A DNA stretch of 63,250 nt from Rhodospirillales bacterium (GCA_007695045.1 REEP01000057.1:1-63250), one strand, 5' to 3'; positions 27,381 to 36,043 are shown, counted from the stretch's first letter. The notes: a model not told the origin generated them from the sequence alone. Numbers and translations: made by a program.

Positions 27381-27952
27381 CTCAATCTTCCTCCTGTACC
27401 TTCGACCGTAGCGAAACGTTCTATCAGGTTAGCACCAAAGCATCAGTTTGTGTAGGGGGTGCACATTGCAAAACCATGCGATCTCAAAGCCCTTGGCATA
27501 ACTTTCTGTCGTGCGGTGATACGCTTGCCTCCAGACCGCTTCTTTCTTGCGAGTTGCCTGCAATCATTACCGCCTCAAGAGTAAAACTCAGGGACAAAGC
27601 TCACCCCCAAGCGCCGAGACGCGGTCGCTGCAGTGCACAATCCTATTCCCTAAAAGCGCCTCAGGTGCGAAACGGCGCCACCCAATAATCTACCATACCG
27701 TTTTAGGTTCGTTGCATTGCAGCACGATGTCAAGGTCTGATTGACCTCGTTCGCGTGTTATTTTTCGATGCGCCTGGAAGGGTTTCGGAGGGCGAGCAAA
27801 GGCCTGAGTCGGGCCGAAAGGGTGCGGGCAGGGTCTCTGCTGCCCGTGCGAAAAGCCGGCCGCTCAAGCGCGCGCGGCACGGCTCTTTTCAACCGGGCGC
27901 ACGGTCGTGCCCCTTGATCAGGCCACCGCCGAACCCCTGCCGGCGGGGTGGA
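27381..27952. other. 572-bp spacer upstream of the PhaC-like gene
   Basis: No convincing gene. The region is less GC-rich than its surroundings and has several TGCA-containing sites: the 16-bp candidate operator at 27456-27471, CTGCAGTGCAC near 27627 and GTTGCATTGCAG near 27711. These are the sort of sequences bound by PhaR-type repressors. The far end carries the 3' flank of a hydrolase gene. Confidence 0.5.
27456..27471 (-). promoter_or_regulatory. Candidate operator upstream of the PhaC-like gene (copy 2)
   Basis: GGGGTGCACATTGCAA, 76 bp before the start codon; 15 of 16 bases match the site before the 46-aa membrane protein at 25461-25601. Confidence 0.5.
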
Positions 27953-28648
27953 TCAGTCGCGAACGAAGGGATTGGTGGCGCGTTCGTGGCCGAAGGTGGA
28001 CAGCGGTCCATGGCCGGGGATGAAAGTCACGTCGTCCCCCAGTGGCCAGAGCTGCTCCCGGATCGACCGGATCAGCGTGTCGTAGTCCCCTTGCGGGAAA
28101 TCGGTGCGCCCGATGGAGCCGTTGAACAGCACGTCGCCGACCAGGGCAACGCGCGCGACCGGATCGAAGAAGATGATGTGCCCGGGTGTGTGCCCGGGAC
28201 AGTGCCGCACCTGCAGGGTCACCGTGCCGAAGGAGACGGTGTCGCCCGCATCGAGCCAACGGTCCGGTGTGACCGCTTCCGCCGTACCGACGCCGAACAT
28301 GGCGGCTTGCTGCGCCATGGCGTCGAGCCAGAACCGGTCATCGGGATGCGGCCCGATCACCGGCACACCCAGAGATGCCGAGAGCGCGCCGGCGCCGGCG
28401 GCGTGGTCCAGGTGACCGTGGGTCAGCAGCACCATCTCCGGCGTCATGCCGGCCTGATCCACGGCGGTGCGAATGCGATCCAAATCGCCACCGGGATCGA
28501 CCACCGCACCTTTCATGGTTTCCGAACACCAGATCACCGAGCAGTTCTGCTGGAACGGCGTGACCGGCACCACCGTTGCCTTCAGGCTGGGCGGCGGCCC
28601 CTCACCGCCGGCGGCGTTCCCCGAGGACTCATTCTGCTTAGCCGTCAT
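27953..28648 (-). CDS. Metallo-beta-lactamase-fold hydrolase (YcbL/GloB-like)
   Basis: This protein has 231 residues. It has the HxHxDH metal motif in LLTHGHLDHAAG, a second histidine in RHCPGHTPGH, an aspartate in LVGDVLFNGSIGR and a last histidine in PGHGP. The short C-terminal domain, the CSVIW start and SIGRTDFPQGD resemble the type II glyoxalase group represented by YcbL. The probable substrate is S-lactoylglutathione or another thioester, but this is uncertain. It lies 21 bp after the SDR gene, in one operon. Confidence 0.9.
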   Translation of the reverse strand: MTAKQNESSGNAAGGEGPPPSLKATVVPVTPFQQNCSVIWCSETMKGAVVDPGGDLDRIRTAVDQAGMTPEMVLLTHGHLDHAAGAGALSASLGVPVIGPHPDDRFWLDAMAQQAAMFGVGTAEAVTPDRWLDAGDTVSFGTVTLQVRHCPGHTPGHIIFFDPVARVALVGDVLFNGSIGRTDFPQGDYDTLIRSIREQLWPLGDDVTFIPGHGPLSTFGHERATNPFVRD

Positions 28649-28669
28649 CGCACGGTCACCGCCCCTCGC

Positions 28670-29410
28670 CTACCATGGCACCGGCCGGCGCTGATTGAAG
28701 AAGCCGCCCGTGGGACCGTCGTCCGGCAACGTCGCCAGCCACACCGGTGTGTCCGCCCCCTCCTCCACGGACAACGGCGCGCGCTCGCTGCCGAGTGCGG
28801 TCCGGACCCAGCCCGGGCAGGCGGCGTTGACCTTGACGCCGGTGTCCCGCAGTTCCTTGGCGAACAGCACGGTAAGCGCGTTGAGAGCCGCCTTGGAAGC
28901 CTGGTAGGCGGGGCTGACCACCGCGTCATAGGGGGAGTTGCGATCCCCGATCATGGCCAGCGATCCCAGCGAACTGGACATGTTGACGATGCGTCCGAAG
29001 CGGCTCGCGCGGATCATGGGCAGCACGGCGCGGGTGACCTGAAAGGCGCCGAACACATTGGTCTCGAACGTCTCCCGCAACCGGCCGACATCCAACTCGC
29101 TCGGCTGCACGCGTGCGTCGATCATGATGCCCGCATTGTTGACCAGAATGTCGAGCCCACCGAATTCCGAGCCGAGCATGCGGGCGGTGACATCGATGGT
29201 CTTGCCGTCATGCACGTCGAGGATGACGCTGTGGGCGTCCATCCCCTCCCCTTTCAGGCGCTCCGCGGCATCGCGCGCTTCATGACCGCTCCGGGCCGAT
29301 ATCACCACGGTGATGCCCAGCGCGCCGAGACGCCGACTGATCTCGAACCCGAGGCCGCGATTGGCCCCCGTGACGAGGGCCTTCATGCCCTTCAGTGACA
29401 ACTCAGCCAC
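28670..29410 (-). CDS. Short-chain dehydrogenase/reductase
   Basis: About 246 residues. Classical SDR: the nucleotide motif VTGANRGLGFEISRRLG, D-V-H-D, NNAGI, the catalytic Ser in NMSSSLGS and the Y-x-x-x-K pair in AYQASKAAL. It resembles carbonyl-reductase-like SDRs (GPTGGFFNQRRPVPW at the end). The GTG at 29410 is chosen because GGGAGA lies just before it; an ATG at 29440 has no visible ribosome-binding site and an ATG at 29386 is too close to the Rossmann motif. The MBL-fold gene follows closely. The substrate is unknown. Confidence 0.88.
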   Translation of the reverse strand: MAELSLKGMKALVTGANRGLGFEISRRLGALGITVVISARSGHEARDAAERLKGEGMDAHSVILDVHDGKTIDVTARMLGSEFGGLDILVNNAGIMIDARVQPSELDVGRLRETFETNVFGAFQVTRAVLPMIRASRFGRIVNMSSSLGSLAMIGDRNSPYDAVVSPAYQASKAALNALTVLFAKELRDTGVKVNAACPGWVRTALGSERAPLSVEEGADTPVWLATLPDDGPTGGFFNQRRPVPW

Positions 29411-29592
29411 CTGCTCTCCCGAACCGCTGTGGGGTCCCATCCGGCGCCGCCGGCGCCGTCCCTGTGTTTATAGGGCACTCACGGCCGACGGCAAGGGCCA
29501 GCGCCCCATGAGACGATCATCGATCGCGGCGCGCCGCCGGCAGGGCTGTGCGCGGCCCGTCGAGACGTCGGCACGACGGTCTGAGACGCCCG

Positions 29593-29694
29593 TCAAGCGC
29601 GCGGGCGGACCATCCGGCCACGCGGCACCGTCATCCACAGGGCGATGACCATGGCGAAGACAACAACCTGCTTGATCGACCGCAACGGATTCAT
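29593..29694 (-). CDS. Small membrane protein (33 aa)
   Basis: A 33-residue frame begins MNPLRSIKQVVVFAMVIALW, one hydrophobic helix, followed by a basic tail ending RPRA. GGAGGACGCC before the ATG is a good Shine-Dalgarno. The frame is unrecognised and is the shortest supported gene in this spacer. It may be a stand-alone stress-type membrane peptide. Confidence 0.5.
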   Translation of the reverse strand: MNPLRSIKQVVVFAMVIALWMTVPRGRMVRPRA

Positions 29695-29798
29695 GGCGTC
29701 CTCCAGGATTCCAACGTCACCCCATTATAAGACGAGCATGCGGCATTGGATCACTGAACCCGACGCCACCGGCATGCCGCCGGGCGGGCCGCCGCGGC

Positions 29799-29957
29799 TC
29801 AGTCCCGGAAGTCCAGGCGGACGGGGTTGCTGCCGAACGCCGAGTGGGCGGCCGTTTCACCAGCCGCGGCATCGCGCGAACCCGGCCCCCCGGATTCACT
29901 GTCGGCAAACAGGACGAAGACGGCAGCAAGGGCGGCAAGCTTTATAGCGAGCCACAT
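29799..29957 (-). CDS. Small membrane-anchored protein (52 aa)
   Basis: The frame starts MWLAIKLAALAAVFVLFADS and then turns hydrophilic and Gly/Ser/Ala-rich to a TAG-like end; a membrane anchor or signal-like helix is followed by a short outside tail. The Shine-Dalgarno is weak. An in-frame ATG five codons earlier (29972) is also possible. Nothing else identifies it. Confidence 0.4.
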   Translation of the reverse strand: MWLAIKLAALAAVFVLFADSESGGPGSRDAAAGETAAHSAFGSNPVRLDFRD

Positions 29958-30118
29958 GCCAACACCACCCATGACCGGATGTCTCAACCGCCACCTCACC
30001 ATGCTTGTATGAAAGCCATGGTGTTTGGTGGCACAAGGTTGCGCGACTCGCAAACGGTACCGCCGCCGCCCGGCGCGATGGCCGGCGTTCGTTGCAGGTT
30101 TGCAACACCTGTGGTCTC

Positions 30119-30155
30119 GGCGCCCACCCAGCTCGCCGCCGCAAGGGTGGGCGCC
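30119..30155 (-). terminator. Hairpin after metK
   Basis: GGCGCCCACCC (30119-30129) and GGGTGGGCGCC (30145-30155) are perfect 11-bp arms. They end 12 bp from the metK stop. No U-tract is seen. Confidence 0.65.
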
Positions 30156-30166
30156 AAGCCCGGTTT

Positions 30167-31345
30167 TTACTCCGCCGCCGCAGCCGAAACGGCGTTGCGC
30201 AAGGCATCAGCCTTGTCCGTGCGCTCCCAGGTCAGGTCGATATCGCTGCGGCCGAAGTGGCCGTTGCTGGCGGTTGCCCGGTAGATCGGCCGCAGCAGAT
30301 CCAGCGCTTGGATGATCCCCTTGGGCCGGAGATCGAAATGGTCGCGAATCAACCGCTCGATCAGCCGTTCGGACACCTTGGCCGTGCCCTGCGTATTGAC
30401 GTGCACGGAGGTCGGCTCGGCCACGCCGATGGCGTAGCTCAGCTGTACCTCGCAGATGTCGGCAAGGCCGGCGGCGACGACGTTCTTGGCCACGTGCCGG
30501 GCCGCATAGGCCGCGGAGCGGTCCACCTTGGAAGGGTCCTTGCCGGAGAAGGCGCCACCCCCGTGCCGGCCGATGCCGCCGTAGGTGTCGACGATGATCT
30601 TCCGCCCGGTGAGGCCGCAATCGCCGTAGGGGCCGCCGATGACGAACCGGCCGGTGGGATTGACGAGATAGCGGGTGTCCCGGGTGATCATCGCGGCCGG
30701 GATCACCGGCTTGATGATTTCCTCGATGACGCCGTCGCGGATGGTTTCGTAGCTGACCGCATCGCTGTGCTGGGTGGACAGCACCACGGTATCCACCGCC
30801 ACCGGCTTGTCGCCTTCATAGCGAATGGAGACCTGGGATTTGGCGTCGGGACGAAGCCAGTCCAGGGTGCCGTTGCGGCGCATCTCCGCCTGACGCCGGG
30901 TCAGCCGGTGCGCGAGCTGGATCGGCATCGGCATGAGTTCTTCGGTCTCGCGGCAGGCGAAACCGAACATCAGGCCCTGGTCGCCGGCGCCCTGGTTCAG
31001 ATCCAGCCCCGCCCCCTCGTCCACGCCCTGGGCGATGTCCGGCGACTGCTTGTCCAGGCAGACCATCACGGCGGCGCTGCGGCCGTCGAAGCCGAGGCGG
31101 CTGTCGTCATAGCCGATGTCCAGGGCAACCTCGCGGGCGACGGCGGCATAGTCCACGTGCGCGGTGGTGGTGATCTCACCCGCAAGCAGGATCAGACCGG
31201 TGTTGACCAGGGTTTCGCACGCCACCCGGGCCTTCGGGTCCTGGGCCAGGATCGCGTCCAGGATGGCATCGGAGATCTGGTCCGCCATCTTGTCGGGATG
31301 GCCGGCGCCGACCGATTCGGAGGTGAGGATGTAGGCGTCTGTCAT
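30167..31345 (-). CDS. metK: S-adenosylmethionine synthetase
   Basis: This protein has 392 residues. It makes S-adenosylmethionine from methionine and ATP. Signatures are [55 protein letters not shown] and [24 protein letters not shown]. It ends a three-gene operon after GSMT and SDMT, which together consume three S-adenosylmethionine molecules for every betaine made. A metK in this position would supply the methyl donor locally. S-adenosylhomocysteine hydrolase, needed to relieve product inhibition, is not in the window. No SAM riboswitch was recognised upstream. Confidence 0.97.
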   Translation of the reverse strand: MTDAYILTSESVGAGHPDKMADQISDAILDAILAQDPKARVACETLVNTGLILLAGEITTTAHVDYAAVAREVALDIGYDDSRLGFDGRSAAVMVCLDKQSPDIAQGVDEGAGLDLNQGAGDQGLMFGFACRETEELMPMPIQLAHRLTRRQAEMRRNGTLDWLRPDAKSQVSIRYEGDKPVAVDTVVLSTQHSDAVSYETIRDGVIEEIIKPVIPAAMITRDTRYLVNPTGRFVIGGPYGDCGLTGRKIIVDTYGGIGRHGGGAFSGKDPSKVDRSAAYAARHVAKNVVAAGLADICEVQLSYAIGVAEPTSVHVNTQGTAKVSERLIERLIRDHFDLRPKGIIQALDLLRPIYRATASNGHFGRSDIDLTWERTDKADALRNAVSAAAAE

Positions 31346-31421
31346 GCTGAGATAAGCTCCATGCTCGGTTGCGATGAGGAACGGTTAAGGCGGGAAACCG
31401 GGCGTAACCGGTACCGGGGCT

Positions 31422-32258
31422 TCAGCGGCGGGCGACAAAGTACTCCCAGCCGATGCGCCCGGCCGTGGCGGCATCCACCCAGAACTGCAACTGCGCCGAC
31501 GTCCGGTCCACCAGTTCCGGGCCGATCAGCGCGGTGAATTCGTCCCGGCGCTCTTCCAGTCGGGAGCGTACCCAGGCGTAGGTGCGGGCAACGTTGGGTG
31601 ACCAATCCTGGTGGATATGCACGTCCAGGCCGGCGACGTCCAGGGCGGCACGATAATGACGGGTATCCCACATGTCCGGGGACTTGACCCGTTCGTAAAT
31701 GCGGGCCCGATCCGCATCCGGCGTGCCGTCCCGCACCAGAAGGTCGGTGAACACCAGGGTGCCGCCCGGCTTCAACACGCGCGCCGCCTCGGCCAGCACC
31801 GCGTTCTTGTCGACGGCATGGAGGAAAGCCTCCTGCGACCAGTACTGGTCGAACTGACCGTCGGCAAACGGCAACTCATGGAAATCGGCCCACTGGAACG
31901 TGACCCGATCGTCCAGGCCGGCGGCCGACGTCAGTTCCCGGCCCCAGGCGAGTTCCCGCTCCGAGATGTTGGAGGCGACCACGCGGCAGCCATAGGTTTG
32001 CGCCAGGAAGCGGGCCAACGCGCCGTAGCCGCAGCCGACGTCGAGCACGTCGTGCCGCGGTTCGAGCCCGGCCGATGCGGCCATGCGCTCGTTGGAACGC
32101 TGCATGGCCGCCTGCAGCGTATCGTCGGCGTTGTCGAAATAGCCGATATGGACGTTCTCGCCCCAGATCCGGCGATAGATCTCATCGGCCGGGCCATCAT
32201 AGTAGTCACGCGTTTCGGAGACCACGCGACCGATATCGACGGCAGCGGACTGACTCAT
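31422..32258 (-). CDS. Sarcosine/dimethylglycine N-methyltransferase
   Basis: This protein has 278 residues. It is a class I SAM-dependent methyltransferase: VLDVGCGYGALARFL (71-85) is motif I. The N-terminal YYDGPADEIYRRIWGENVHIGYFD is the signature of the SDMT family (EC 2.1.1.157), which methylates sarcosine and dimethylglycine to give glycine betaine. YWSQEAFLHAVDK and PGGTLVFTDLLV are further family segments. It follows the GSMT gene after a 138-bp spacer with a strong hairpin and precedes metK by 76 bp. The partner enzyme makes its substrate, which supports the assignment. Confidence 0.9.
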   Translation of the reverse strand: MSQSAAVDIGRVVSETRDYYDGPADEIYRRIWGENVHIGYFDNADDTLQAAMQRSNERMAASAGLEPRHDVLDVGCGYGALARFLAQTYGCRVVASNISERELAWGRELTSAAGLDDRVTFQWADFHELPFADGQFDQYWSQEAFLHAVDKNAVLAEAARVLKPGGTLVFTDLLVRDGTPDADRARIYERVKSPDMWDTRHYRAALDVAGLDVHIHQDWSPNVARTYAWVRSRLEERRDEFTALIGPELVDRTSAQLQFWVDAATAGRIGWEYFVARR

Positions 32259-32315
32259 GATCGAGGATACTCCGTTGCTGGCTCGGCAGAGGGTTCGGGT
32301 GTCCGGCGCACCGGC

Positions 32316-32358
32316 GCCAGAGCCGGTCGGCGCTGACCGCGGCCGGGCCGGCTCTGGC
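32316..32358 (-). promoter_or_regulatory. Intercistronic hairpin between GSMT and SDMT
   Basis: GCCAGAGCCGG (32316-32326) and CCGGCTCTGGC (32348-32358) pair perfectly over 11 bp with a 21-base loop. It could be an attenuator, RNA-processing or stability element that sets the GSMT:SDMT ratio. Confidence 0.6.
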
Positions 32359-32360
32359 TT

Positions 32361-32388
32361 GGTGCTTGTGGCCGGGTGCTTCTGGCCG
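32361..32388. repeat. 14-bp tandem duplication in the GSMT-SDMT spacer
   Basis: GGTGCTTGTGGCCG and GGTGCTTCTGGCCG lie head to tail (13 of 14 identical) just before the intercistronic hairpin, in minus-strand order. Confidence 0.65.
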
Positions 32389-32396
32389 GGTGCGAC

Positions 32397-33152
32397 TCAG
32401 GGGCGCGGCTTGAATGCCACCTGCTGCACGAAATCCACATCGTCGAAATCGTAATTGGGCTCGAAATCGCCATAGCGCTCGATATCGCGGAAGCCCGCCT
32501 CTTCGAGCAGCCCGGTGAGATAGTTCTGGCGGAGCGGGAACATGGTCAGATGGAATTTGTTGCCATCGGCGTAGCTGTATTCGAACCGAACCTTGCTGTC
32601 GTCGATCTCCACCGGACGGGCCGATACCCCGTCCCCGACGTAGTAATACCGCGATTTGGAGCTGTAGCCCTGATCGAGGATCTTGTCATAGTTGCGTTGG
32701 TCGATGACCACAAGGCCGCCCGGCCGCACCACCTCGAACATGGCTTCGAGGGCATCGCGCCGCGCCTGTTCTTCGAACAGATGGGTGAACGCGTTGCCGA
32801 GGCAGACCAGGGCATCGAAGCTGTTGGGGCTGAACACCCGGTGCAGATCGCGCCAGTCCGCCTCGCGGATGTCGACCAGGTCGATCCCATGGGTGACGGC
32901 GTTGGCGCGGGTCTTTTCCACCATTTCCGCGGCGCCGTCGGTGGCGGTCACGTCGAAACCCTGGCGGGCCAGCATCACCGCGTGGAAGCCGGTGCCGGCG
33001 GCGACGTCCGCGACGCTTCGGCAGTTGTGCTTGTGCAGCAACCCGTGGAAGAAGCCGTTCTCGCTGGCGGCCCGGCTGTCCCAGCCGATCAGCTTGTCCC
33101 AGCGCGAGACGAACTCCTTGGTGTATTCGCGACGATAGTGTTCGTTATGCAT
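32397..33152 (-). CDS. Glycine/sarcosine N-methyltransferase
   Basis: This protein has 251 residues. It belongs to the GSMT family (EC 2.1.1.156) that methylates glycine to sarcosine and dimethylglycine, the first half of de novo betaine synthesis. Family signatures are FVSRWDKLIGWDSRAASENGFF near 14-35, DVAAGTGFHAVML (motif I, 49-61), ATDGAAEMVEK, FDALVCLGNAFTHLFEE and VIDQRNYDKILDQG. The start has AGGAGA at good spacing. It heads an operon with SDMT and metK. Known from halotolerant bacteria and archaea; here it indicates a betaine-making osmotic response. Confidence 0.92.
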   Translation of the reverse strand: MHNEHYRREYTKEFVSRWDKLIGWDSRAASENGFFHGLLHKHNCRSVADVAAGTGFHAVMLARQGFDVTATDGAAEMVEKTRANAVTHGIDLVDIREADWRDLHRVFSPNSFDALVCLGNAFTHLFEEQARRDALEAMFEVVRPGGLVVIDQRNYDKILDQGYSSKSRYYYVGDGVSARPVEIDDSKVRFEYSYADGNKFHLTMFPLRQNYLTGLLEEAGFRDIERYGDFEPNYDFDDVDFVQQVAFKPRP

Positions 33153-33895
33153 CGTAATCTCCTAAAGCGGTTGGCGTTGCCCGGCAGGCCGCAAAAGGAG
33201 AGAAAACAAGCCATCAACCAAAATCGGCGCCTTGGCGCCCGTGAAGGCATTTTTGCATTAGGCTGATGCTCATGATCCCCCACATTGGCAAGTATATTCA
33301 GAGTATCGGCGCCCAGAAAGAAGCACAAAAAGCCCCTCCAACGGCGCTTCAACCCACCGCCAACGCTCTCATGGTCCCGGTAAGGGCTGCATTCAACGCA
33401 ACATGGCGGAAAGATGCAACCCTTTTGCCGTGCGAAACTTTTACGACAGGGCCCAGAAGCGGCCCTATCGTACTGGAATGTGAAGAGAAATTTTTTTAGC
33501 GCAGTCGCCCATCGCTAGAAGATCATGGCCACATGATCGCGCTTGCGGCGATGGGCGCGGCGCACGCACCGCCAGACGGTTCGCGCCCGCACCAGCGCCC
33601 ATGCCTTTCCATCGGGCAGAGCCGGACGGCGGCGGCCGCGGTGCCACTGTCCTGATCATCGCGATCCGTCGCCACGGTCCCCCGCCGCAACGACGTCACC
33701 GCCGGCCCTGACCGGGCTGCAGCCGAGGGCCGACCCCACCGACTGGCCAACTCCGATGCCTCGGCCGAGTGGGACCACGCCGCCGGCCCACCCACACAAC
33801 CATGACGTTTATGGGCGCTGCAGCAGGATGCCGTTTGGCACGCGTTTTCGCTCCAAAATGCTCATTTTGATGCCGTTTGGAACCGGAATTTTAAG

Positions 33896-33985
33896 GCTAA
33901 CCCATTGAAAAGAAAGGAAACCAGCTCGCCGCAGCGCGCGTCGTGTTATCATTTGTATGCAAATGTTATCATTTTGGCGATTTTC
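33896..33985. repeat. AT-rich element shared with 7697-7761 (copy B)
   Basis: GCTAACCCATTGA (33896-33908) is the inverted 13-mer. GTTATCA occurs at 33945-33951 and 33965-33971; TGTATGCA is at 33954-33961, and GTTATCATTTTGG-n-GATTTTC is at 33965-33985. Order and orientation differ from copy A. Confidence 0.7.
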
Positions 33986-34076
33986 GCCTTTAAAAACAAC
34001 GGACTAGCAAAAACTCGCGCATGACGCGAATTGGCTGGGCCGGACGGCCTTGTGTAATGGCCTTTGCAGGCCGTCT

Positions 34077-34115
34077 TCGTCAAGGGGGCTCGTCAAGGGA
34101 TGGCCTCGTCAAGGG
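34077..34115. repeat. Three copies of TCGTCAAGGG
   Basis: The decamer starts at 34077, 34090 and 34106, spaced 13 and 16 bp apart, with variable G-rich fillers. Confidence 0.7.
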
Positions 34116-34298
34116 GTGGGCTTGCACACCGATTCAGGCATGCCAGATCGTGCGGCCGGCGCCGCACCGGTTCAGCGGGCCGAACGGCCCGCCACTGGGC
34201 GCGACACGGCGGTGACGCCGCGATCCGGTCCCGAGCCCGATCCCGCACGCTGGCGCCAGCGCCGGCGCGGCTGAGGCTGAGGCGCAGCTGAGGGGCGG

Positions 34299-35429
34299 CT
34301 AACGCGCGGCGGTGTCGCCGGCGGCCGCCGCGGCCAGTGCCGGGGTGGGTGCCGCCGCCGAGGCCGCGATCGCCGCCAGAGCCGGCCGTGGCCGCACCTT
34401 CAGGCCCCAAGGCAGACGTGTGGCCCGGTCGGCATCGACCCGGTCCAGCTGCGCCTGCGTCAACCCCCGCACCCAGGCGAGGTTGGCGCCGCGCAGATCG
34501 GCATTGTCCAGCCGGGCCTGGCCGAGGCGGGCACCGCGCAGGTTGGCCCGGTGCAGATCCGCGTCCGACAGGTCCGCTCCCTGCAAGTCCGCCCGGCGCA
34601 GGTCGGCCAAGCGCAAATCGGCCCACCGCAGCAACGCGTTGCGCAGGCGCGCCTGCCGCAACCGCGCCTCGTGCAGATCGGCCCCTTCCAGATCGGCGCC
34701 GCTGAGATCGGCCCGGCGCAGATTGGCGCCATGAAAATCCGCATCGGCCAGCAAGGCCCCCTTGAGGTCGGTCCTGCCGAGATCGGCGTGATCGAGGGTG
34801 GCCTGCTTGCCCACTTCCCAGCCGGAGGCGACCCATGCCTGGTGCCGCTCCAGCGCCGCCCGCAACGTCGGCGGTGGCGGTACCGGCCGAGCACGGTGGC
34901 CGGTCCAGGCATGCATCTGCATCACGGCACCACGGCGAAAAAGCTTGGCGCGCACCCGCTGCACCCGCAACTCCCGCTCTGCCCGTGCCCGCGCTTCCGT
35001 CACCGCGCGCTCAGCGACCCACAAGGCGGTATGCGCCGGCCCTCGCGCCAGCCGTGCCGCCCGGTGCGCCCGGTGCAGGGCCGCCCGCCTGAGCAGCCAC
35101 AGCCGGATTCGGTGCACCCGCACCTGATAGGCGAGACGCGCCAGGGCCAAGCGCAGGTAGCGGCGGCCGATCCAGTGGACCACCCGGTATGTCCGGAACG
35201 CCGCCCGGCTCAGCCGGCTCCACAGCACATGGAACAGAAACAGCGCGACGTCCGCCGCCTCCGCCAGCGGCAGCAAGGCCAATGCCAAGCGCGACACGCG
35301 CCACCGCACATATTTGACGAACACATCCGGCGGCATGGGGGACCGCACCGCCCGCGCCTCATACCAGCGCTCGTGATAATCCAGATAACCCGGGGTGAAT
35401 TCACCTGGACGATTCAGGTCTCTCGCCAT
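34299..35429 (-). CDS. Pentapeptide-repeat protein
   Basis: This protein has 376 residues. Residues from about 215 to 330 are a run of pentapeptide repeats of the A(D/N)Lxx type (for example TLDHADLGRTDLKGALLADA, DLSGADLEGADLHEARL), which fold into a right-handed quadrilateral beta helix. The first 200 residues are Arg-rich helices with possible membrane-near segments (LALALLPLAEAADVALFLFHV), and the last 45 are Ala/Pro-rich. Such helices can mimic DNA or act as scaffolds; no gyrase-protection feature can be singled out. It stands alone between two long spacers. Function unknown. Confidence 0.85.
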   Translation of the reverse strand: MARDLNRPGEFTPGYLDYHERWYEARAVRSPMPPDVFVKYVRWRVSRLALALLPLAEAADVALFLFHVLWSRLSRAAFRTYRVVHWIGRRYLRLALARLAYQVRVHRIRLWLLRRAALHRAHRAARLARGPAHTALWVAERAVTEARARAERELRVQRVRAKLFRRGAVMQMHAWTGHRARPVPPPPTLRAALERHQAWVASGWEVGKQATLDHADLGRTDLKGALLADADFHGANLRRADLSGADLEGADLHEARLRQARLRNALLRWADLRLADLRRADLQGADLSDADLHRANLRGARLGQARLDNADLRGANLAWVRGLTQAQLDRVDADRATRLPWGLKVRPRPALAAIAASAAAPTPALAAAAAGDTAAR

Positions 35430-36043
35430 CGGCAGGCCAACTCCGGCACCTCAAGTGTTGCGCCATTCTGCGGATCACGCCCATCATGAGGCATCATCCT
35501 CAAGATCCCCGGAAGCCAACTGCGCCGACATCCGGCGATCAGACCGACGGCCATCCCCGACAGCCTTTGTCTGTCAGTTCAAGCCGTCCCCTCCCCAGCC
35601 ACATACAACCACGCCTGCGACAACAACTGTCGCCGGCTGTAAAATTGGGTGCGGCCACCGCTGACGCCACCCCTTCCGGCTTCGCCGCAAGGAACTGGCT
35701 ACGGGGCTCCCCACCAGTTTGAATTATACACGATTCCCGAGATTTGCATACCGCGTTGCGCGGCTTTGCGACACTTGTGCGACATTTCCACAGGCGCCGC
35801 AGTCCACCGGACGATCGGTCGCGGAGCCCGGGGCAGGGTTGCAGCGGATCGATCGAGCATGAGCCGTTGACCAGCCGTCCCGGGTTGGCGCCAAGTCGCG
35901 CCGGCTGGACACGCCCGCGGGGTCTGCAATGCTTGAAAATCGGCACCGGGTCGCGTAGGTGATGCGCCGCAAGACCGGCGCAGGTAGGCTTCGCCGGGCG
36001 TTACCGCCGGCTGCCAGGCCGGCCTCCGGGAGAGATCGACATC
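35430..36043. other. 614-bp spacer before asd
   Basis: No convincing gene. Several frames are open because of high GC, but none has a family signature or a Shine-Dalgarno. An AT-rich patch at 35720-35750 (AATTATACACGATTCCCGAG) may hold a promoter for asd. Confidence 0.5.

Larger units (their letters stand above)
33153..34298. other. 1.15-kb spacer without a convincing gene
   Basis: No reading frame on either strand looks like a gene. It contains the promoter region of the betaine operon, an imperfect hairpin near 33444-33470 (CGACAGGGCC/GGCCCTATCG), an AT-rich stretch 33830-34020 holding copy B of the shared element, and a short direct-repeat array at 34077-34115. The AT-rich block contrasts sharply with the surrounding GC and may be a remnant of an insertion. 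Confidence 0.55.

Noticed and set aside
31346-33300. SAM or SAH riboswitch before the betaine or metK genes
   Set aside because: The spacers before metK, SDMT and GSMT show short hairpins but none of the conserved blocks of SAM-I, SAM-II, SAM-V or SAH riboswitches that can be recognised by eye.
33523-33795. A 90-residue frame in the spacer near 33.6 kb
   Set aside because: Composition is typical of antisense or random high-GC frames; no homology pattern or ribosome-binding site.
33830-33855. Second sigma-54 promoter (TGGCACG near 33835)
   Set aside because: TGGCACG-CGTT is followed by TTCGC, so the essential GC of the -12 element is misplaced, and no gene lies properly downstream.
35539-35946. 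A 135-residue reading frame in the spacer before asd
   Set aside because: It has no signature, no Shine-Dalgarno and the biased Arg/Pro/Gly composition typical of frames opened by high GC.
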